The notes below the pieces were generated by a model that had not been told where the DNA came from, did not search any database, and worked only from the letters and a program-made list of their open reading frames with translations. Positions 57,749 to 64,000 of a stretch of 64,000 nucleotides of DNA are shown piece by piece. The position numbers and the translations under genes were made by a program. The DNA is from Prostheceraeus crozeri (lineage: Eukaryota > Platyhelminthes > Polycladida > Euryleptidae). The stretch covers positions 682,001-746,000 of the forward strand of contig CAJQUW010003174.1 in NCBI GenBank assembly GCA_907163375.1. Reading direction: 5' to 3'. How positions within the stretch are numbered: position 1 is the stretch's first letter; every line of letters starts with the position of its first letter.

Positions 57749-58086
57749 AACTCTTGAGAAGTCTATAAATATTGCAATTATTTATCACTGTTAGTAGCAG
57801 ATAATGGAGACATGAAGAAATCTTCGATTGACTTTTATTGAAATCTATGAAAGTTTGCTCTCTCAATGGATTTTAAATCATGAAAAGTTTGAAAGTCTAT
57901 GAAAGTTTGCAAATGTTAATAGATTTGAAATTCAGATTTCTATCTAAAAATGATTTGAAATATCCATTCACCAATTCATTTATTAATGGATTCTGAAGCA
58001 GGAGTGACAGACGACGGTTCATGGCTATCTGGTGCGGTGAGAATTCTTTGTAAAATTGGCGGGCATATAATGGTGCATTATATACC

Positions 58087-58466
58087 TCAATGCGAATGTA
58101 AAACCAATTTCAATTCTCTCCCGATATGTTTAATGCCAAGTAAAATGAATAGAAAATAAAAATCGCCAGACGTTTCGAGTCCAGACCCTTTGTCAATGGC
58201 AGAACACTTAGTAATGAATGACAAGTTTGGTGGAATCGCGACTTATCAACGTGCACAAGCCAAGCATGAACAGGCGTCACGAAACAACAGGAGCTGTTCT
58301 GCTACAAGTGTAAAAGTTCATAAGTCATTCATTACTAAGTGTTCTGCCATTGACAAAGGGTCTGGACCCGAAACGTCTGGCGATTTTTATTTTCTATTCA
58401 TTTTAGCTACTTGGCATTAAACATATCGGGAGAGTATTAAAATTGGTTTTACATTCGCATTGAATT
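58087..58466. repeat. Foldback element with GGGTCTGGACCC hairpins
   Basis: Arms at 58087-58232 and 58321-58466 are inverted with few mismatches, through AATGCGAATGTAAAACCAAT, CTCCCGATATGTTTAATGCC, AATCGCCAGACGTTTCG and TGTCAATGGCAGAACACTTA. The right arm on the plus strand reads GGGTCTGGACCCGAAACGTC, itself a short hairpin. The loop is 88 bp. The 76-codon frame across it is accidental. Confidence 0.85.
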
Positions 58467-60419
58467 ATGGTCCTCCCGCCCTCTGCCATATCACATGCAT
58501 TATATACCCTCCAATGCCGGGCAATAATGTATTTCAAACTCATTTCAATCATTTCTATGACCTCCAAAGCCATCGAGAGTGAAATACAATTATTATTTCA
58601 TATCTTGGAAACATCACAGATTGTTCATAGCTATAAAACATACGAAATGTATCATAGCGCTTCAGCGACATGATCTAAATTTCATTTCATCGCTATGATA
58701 CATTTGGTTAATATATTTTGTAGTTTCAAATGTTGCCACCCAAAATAAGAAGTGATGTTTGGTGAGTAAAATTGGTAAACAAAAATTCGAGTATATTTTC
58801 TGTCAGTTTCAAATCAATATTAACATTAATGACGAGAATGAGGTGTTTCAGCTGACCGTCGGCCTCAGAAATTGAATATGCCTATTTATATGCGCAAGAG
58901 TTGCTCTATTTTTGATTCTATTGAAGTTACAGTAGTTACTATTTGCATTTAGGTTCACACAGCTAGGGCTATTTTACATGTTATTGAAACATACTTTGAT
59001 GTTGATTTAACGATCTGAATCCTGTGAGATTAAAGGCTAAAAACATCAAGACATCAGACATAAATGTCAACTGTTTTAATATTTCTCAAGGGAGAATATC
59101 CCTTTTTTAAATTCACAAAATCAAAATTAGAACAAAGGAAATTTTAATCAATGCCAAAGCCATGAGCCAGATTGAAAAAGTGAGGTCAAGTTAGCAGATA
59201 AGTCTATTCCTTGAAAAAAATAGTTTAATGTATTAAAAGACTACTTTCTGCCCTCTTACAAACTTCGTGGCATCCACGGATTTCATTTGCTTTCTAAAAT
59301 GTGGACAATTTGAACGTGAATTTCACCTTATTTAAGAAACGAATCTGTACATAGGGATTGCCCAACGATGGAACTTTGATCGATGGTGTTTAAGACTTTG
59401 TTATCAACTTTGTGTACGTTGTTAAGTAGGAGGAATGTCTCCGATAGACAACAATCCTCTGAAACCTATTTTCAAATCAAGACTTATTAATTTTATTCAT
59501 TTTATTGTCTAGTTTACTTTATTACATTTTGTGTTAGTTACTAACCTTCGAATTCTCTGTGATCATTTAAAAAATGCCCTGACCGTGCATTATAAAGGAA
59601 ATATAAAATCAGGAAATAGTCCAAGTGTATTCAAATTTTGAATCAAATACTTGACATTGGGAGCTCAACAAGACATGCGGGTTAAAGAGCACTTTACCAT
59701 GGATTGTTCACCTGTACATAAAATCTAAACAGATAAAACAATATAGATAAAATTAAAACTGTATAGACACCTTCAACAATCCGATAATAACTCATGCAAT
59801 ATCAAAGTTGATATAATTGGCCGGATAATGATAGTGCAAATCTCAGACTACGTGAAGCTGTTTATATGATAAGTGTAAACCTAAGCTAAACACCAGAGCT
59901 TAGATGGAAGATTACACACAGATTTCTTATTTTGCTAAATGCTATCTGTAGGCCCTTATCTTATTTGTTCTTAGTTCATGTTATGAAGTCATCATCTTTT
60001 TATACTCCCTGCTGATATTGACCGGTGGTCAATGAAAAATGTACTCTCTACGAATGCGCATTTGTACAATTGGTAAACTTTTTGTGCTTTCTATCGAAAT
60101 AAACACTTGACATATTCCCACATTTCACATTTCTCTAAAGTAAGCATCTCATAATTCCAATGTAGAAAGAACACCTGTATGAAATAAAGGAACGGCTTCG
60201 TCTACATCTTCTCGTGTGGAAGGCAAAATGTATCTTCCCGATTCAGACAGTGGCAGGAGCAACATAAAAGTTTTTGGAGTCTCCTCTGTGTGCTCTACAT
60301 AAATGGTTTGCATCTGTCATAGGCAATCATACGAAGAGGGGACTACATTCCTCAACAAGAGATCTTATAAGGCCAAAGTAACCATTTTTCACATTTCTAT
60401 TGGACAATATAGATCGCAA
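58467..60419. other. No gene recognised
   Basis: Nothing recognised in about 2 kb. Confidence 0.35.
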
Positions 60420-60672
60420 AACTAAGAACACTAAACTTGCGGGAAGCAATTCTTATGATGCTATCTTCATGTGGCAAGTTCCTTTAGAATTGAAATGAAC
60501 TCCAAGGATACGAAGAATCAGCCAATTGAGTGTTAGGAATGACAAAAGTATTAACTCTGGAATGCTTACAAATTGTCGAATTTTGCATAACATTAATTTT
60601 TAGACTCATTGATTCAGACCATTCCTTAAGCTGCTCATACAGCTTTCTTATAAAGTGAATACAACCCTAAAT
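60420..60672 (-). pseudogene. LINE reverse transcriptase fragment
   Basis: The minus strand reads KLYEQLKEWSESMSLKINV and, after about 30 residues and a frameshift, RILGVHFNSK. The W......L..N...  then ILGV.F pattern is the post-YADD segment of CR1-like LINE RTs. It is short and frameshifted, and lies just upstream of the RLE-type LINE in opposite orientation. Confidence 0.5.
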
Positions 60673-60954
60673 TGGTGGCCAATAGGTCACCCTTTACACA
60701 AACAAAGTACACCTATCGCGATATCTTTTTTCCTACAATCGCTTTTTATTTTTTCTTTCCTTCCAAAAATTGAAATGATTGCTGAGTGATAAATAAAGAC
60801 ATTCACCACATTATTGGTATTTGGACGATGGTATTTTCGCAGAACACAAAGAGGAAGTGATTCATGCACACAAATCGTTAAAGAAGAAGTCACAAAACAT
60901 AGGACTTATCGTCCAGCGCCTCAAGTGTGAGCAATCCCACCAAGGGCACTGATA

Positions 60955-62455
60955 TCAAACATTTTCAGTTCCAAACATCGAAATCCTTGGATCACATATT
61001 GATAACCCAACGGTCTGTCGAAATGTTGTGCACCTGAAGTGTCAAAAAGCCAGGCAACGTTCGGACAAGATAACTGAACTACACGATCCCCAAGTGTCAG
61101 TTGCTTTGCTGCAATCTTGTACATTCTCCTGTCGGGTAAACTACCTAGCAAGGACTATTCCAAAAGGTATTGCAAGGAATCCTTCGATTCTTTTGACGAT
61201 GATATTCGCAGGACTTTCGAAGATAGTATAGCCATAGAGTTGCCTGACCCTGCATGGAACCAAGTTCGGCTTAAGTCAAGTAATGGAGGGTTTGGTCTGC
61301 GCTCATCAGTGAAAAATTCTGTAGCAGCCTATATTTCATCAGTGTTTCATTCGGACGAATATATTTCTAATTCCGCACCAATTGCAAATTCCATTGACCA
61401 ATTCAATGCAGTTGTGGAGGAAAAAGATCGAATTGATGCAAGTAGTCTCTTATCTTTCAGACCCAAACAGGAATACTGTCGTCTGCCATAGACAGAAAAT
61501 GACTCAGATCATTGAAAAGTCAAGCAAATCGCGCTTGAATTCAGAGTCAGTTCAGCCGATGATTCATCCTGGATTACAGCGATACCATCACCAGGTTTGG
61601 GCCTACGTCTGTCACCTAACCAATATCAGATATTGGCAAATGGTGGCTAGGCATCTCTCTTTTAGGGGAGACACCTACTCTTCTAGATGCCCAGACGTAG
61701 CACGGGACCCATTTGGACTCCACGCCGAATGTGATTTCAAGACACCATGTTGTCAGAGACCAACTTAGTGAGATCGGCCACTGGGTGAATCGGCGACCAA
61801 CCATTAAGAGGAGTGCTGGCTTGGGGGTGACAGATGTTAATGGACGACCTAACGACATCTTGCTTCCGGAGCCTTGGAAGACCGGACGCGATTGACCTCA
61901 CGGTGGTACACCCGCTTGCTACAAACAATATTTCCGCAGTGGGTACAACCGTGAGATCTTTCCTTGACATCGCTGAAAGTCGCAAGGACTCCTCCAATGA
62001 CTTGAAATGTGCAGAACTTGGGTGGACATACCTACCAATGTTTTCGGAGAATGGAAGAAGTCGAAGGATGTTTTCACGAATTGGTGGAAAATATCAATGC
62101 AGACTGGATCCTGCCTTTTCGAAGTGAGGACTGCAGTTGTAAGAAAGTTAGTGGTGGCTCTAATGCGTTGCAATGCTCGCTTTTGGCCCACAAGCAATGC
62201 AGAATTGGGCAGGAAGAGCTCGTCACTGCTGGTAAACCGTGTAGGCTCTGACACAGATTTTCTTTTCTTAAAGTTTATGTGCCGTTTTATGTATAGGGTT
62301 TGTTTTAATGGAGTTTCGTAGGACAATGATTTGATGATTTCTAACTTTTGTAATTCCATTTTTGTTTTTTTACATTGAATCTGAAACTTCTGTAATGTGT
62401 ACAGTCATTGTTCATTGTTCTTATCGGCATGAAAAACCAATAAATTAAATTTGAA
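60955..62455 (+). pseudogene. RLE-type LINE, C-terminal part, copy 2
   Basis: Starts with PNIEILGSHIDNPTVCRN and ELHDPQVSVALLQSC, then a second frame with SIAIELPDPAWNQVRL and NGGFGLRSSVKNSVAAYISS (the GG-GLRS...AAYLAS thumb block). It continues with the CCHC knuckle RCPDVARDPFGLHA, then GRPNDILLPEPWKTG (RP-D), AIDLTVVHPLATNN (D) and SFLDIAESRK (E-x-K) of the restriction-like endonuclease, and RKLVVALMRCNA near the end. At least three frameshifts and a stop at about 61489 interrupt it. The 3' UTR ends AATAAATTAAATTTG. Longer at the 5' side than copy 1 but still lacks the RT palm. Confidence 0.75.
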
Positions 62456-63179
62456 ATTTGCCACATATATTTTAATATTCATTTTCAATGTAGCGCAGGA
62501 AAATCACAAGAACACGACTAATGCATAAAATCTCTATGATGACATCCTATGCAGCTGATTATACCTGATGATCCGTACACCATTATGTTTCCAAAATAGG
62601 CCTACTTCAGCCATCAAAGCCACAGCCATTCTCAAGAGGACTAAAATTTTTAAGCGATAGATGGAAAAATATGAAATTCTGTTAGTAGATGTTGTGAAGA
62701 AATCACATTGTGACCTGTATTTTAAATATTCTAGTCATATACATGTATTCAGTCTTTGATCAAGGAATGCCACAGAGAATTCACTGCTCTGATTTGTCAT
62801 TCATTGCCACATTTAGATTCTACTGATGTCATCCTGTATCATTTATTGACTTTGATATCAGCGAGGAGAATCCTTTGAGAGAATTGATTCCGGTTGAAGA
62901 CAAGAATGACAACACGGGGAGGGATCTCAAAGTATTTTAGTTACCAACATTTCTTATATGCCGAAAACTTTCAATAAAAATTGTCAGCATTGGTGTCGGG
63001 TCATGAGAAGTCACTGGATGTTGCAAGATAACTCAACACACAGCATAATATTCAAGTGAATCAAACGTCATGGTGTGCGTATAGGATTCATGTGAAAGAT
63101 GTGGATATACATGTAGTTCCTCGCTTGTCAAATTCTTAACCTCATTCTGACTCTTCTTGCCGGAAAATTTCACCTTTTG
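62456..63179. other. No gene recognised
   Basis: Nothing recognised. Confidence 0.35.
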
Positions 63180-63320
63180 ACTTTATCCATAGTGGGTAGA
63201 GGGGATTCCCCTCCGAATTTCTTGAAAGTTATCAAAGGAATTTTCTATTTAATCCTATCCATTCTCTGAAGCACATCGCCACTCCGGGGGATCGCCCCTC
63301 CTAATCTCCTATAGTGCTAC
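63180..63320. repeat. Relic of the 36.4-kb piggyBac-like family
   Basis: TTAA (63249-63252) followed by TCCTATCCATTCTCTGAAGC, then ACATCGCC and CCGGGGGATCGCCCC, matches in order the inverse of the right end of the element at 36413-37403. A second, poorer end-like block (TTTATCCATAGTGGG with GGGGATTCCCC) lies at 63183-63215. Confidence 0.55.
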
Positions 63321-64000
63321 TCCGAATGATTCACAGTTCAACACATAGAGCAAGGTTGCTATAGGGCTTGAGTTTACCCCCAAGTCGCAAGCTCCAAGCA
63401 ACCAAGCAAGAATTTTGATGACCCAAGCCTATAACCATATGCAGAATTCTACTACCATAGAATTGCACCCTAGCTCCCCTAGAGGGCTTGGGCTCCACAC
63501 CCATGTCTCACATGATGCAAAATTCTAGCTACCATAACCCCCATGCCATTATTATAAGCCTGTACCATACATACAGGGTTGTGTAGCAAAATTGCCCACC
63601 CAATCAAATTAGTAAAAATGTACGATCATCCTCATTACACGTTTATTAATACAAATCAATATTGAACAAGCATTTTAGTCTCGTAAGAATGGTCAGAAAA
63701 ATGCAAAAAGAAACGAAACTAAAAAGTGTGTGCACCTCTAGACGACTGTATTGTTTTTACAAAATTAACAGCAGTGGCCACTTTTGCTGCACAACACTGC
63801 ACATTATACTATGTAGGCATGCGCATTAACCTGGCTGCATAATAACCGGGTCATCCACTGGCACTGTGTCTGGGCCTGTCTATCCGGGTAGCCTATGCAT
63901 GGGCTTGCTATTCAGGCTTAGGTTCTGTATCACCCTATCAAGCCAAGCGAAATGGATTTTTGTTCCATATAGTCGGGCCTAACGAATCTAGTCTAGTCAG
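63321..64000. repeat. Degenerate tandem-like repeat, otherwise unrecognised
   Basis: AGGGCTTGRGYTYYACMCCC recurs at about 63363 and 63485, and GCARAATTCTANYTACCATA at about 63441 and 63516, implying an old duplication with a period of about 75-120 bp. No gene recognised. Confidence 0.35.

Overview
The window looks like AT-rich nuclear DNA from an invertebrate animal, probably marine. That is inferred from the mix of mobile elements: non-LTR retrotransposons of several clades, Penelope-like GIY-YIG fragments, tRNA-headed SINEs, hAT-like and TTAA-targeting DNA transposons, and many inverted-repeat (foldback/MITE) elements. No species can be named. There is no operon-like packing, no long intact gene, no rRNA and no convincing functional tRNA. 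Nearly all recognisable coding sequence is transposon-derived and broken. The one good candidate for host (or domesticated) coding sequence is a MADF-domain exon near 33.6 kb.

Layout. 0-9 kb: a short TTAA-flanked element, a GIY-YIG retroelement relic (minus), two hAT-like non-autonomous elements with perfect 8-bp target duplications, a LINE 3' fragment, a foldback element and a tRNA-derived SINE. 10-17 kb: a GIY-YIG (Penelope-like) ORF inside inverted terminal repeats, abutting a LINE reverse-transcriptase fragment; then about 4 kb with nothing recognisable; then a second SINE. 17-25 kb: a TTAA-type element carrying a nested MITE, an inverted cluster of tRNA-SINE copies, Penelope-like and LINE scraps, and two TIR elements with repeated subterminal motifs. 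26-32 kb: a LINE with zinc-knuckle and restriction-like endonuclease motifs, a CR1/L2/Jockey-like LINE with a recognisable RT (YADD box), a cluster of a 16-bp motif, and a SINE.

33-46 kb: the MADF exon; a LINE fragment cut in two by a hAT-like insertion; a 991-bp TTAA element with perfect 15-bp TIRs; more foldbacks; and a second TTAA-family copy with a different nested MITE. 46-64 kb: mostly unrecognised sequence with further MITEs, a TTAA element with about 155-bp TIRs, a 19-unit 23-bp minisatellite in which 12 units contain the palindrome TGACGTCA, a third TTAA-family copy, large palindromes, and a second, longer copy of the restriction-endonuclease LINE.

How the parts relate. The window works as a layered record of insertions rather than a pathway. 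Several elements share termini: 5'-CACTGTAA in six elements, CACA(G/T)AATTAGA in the hAT-like group, and TTAA targets in five or six elements. This implies cross-mobilisation by a few transposases encoded elsewhere. Sibling copies provide empty sites that date nested insertions. All calls come from reading the sequence; no search was run.
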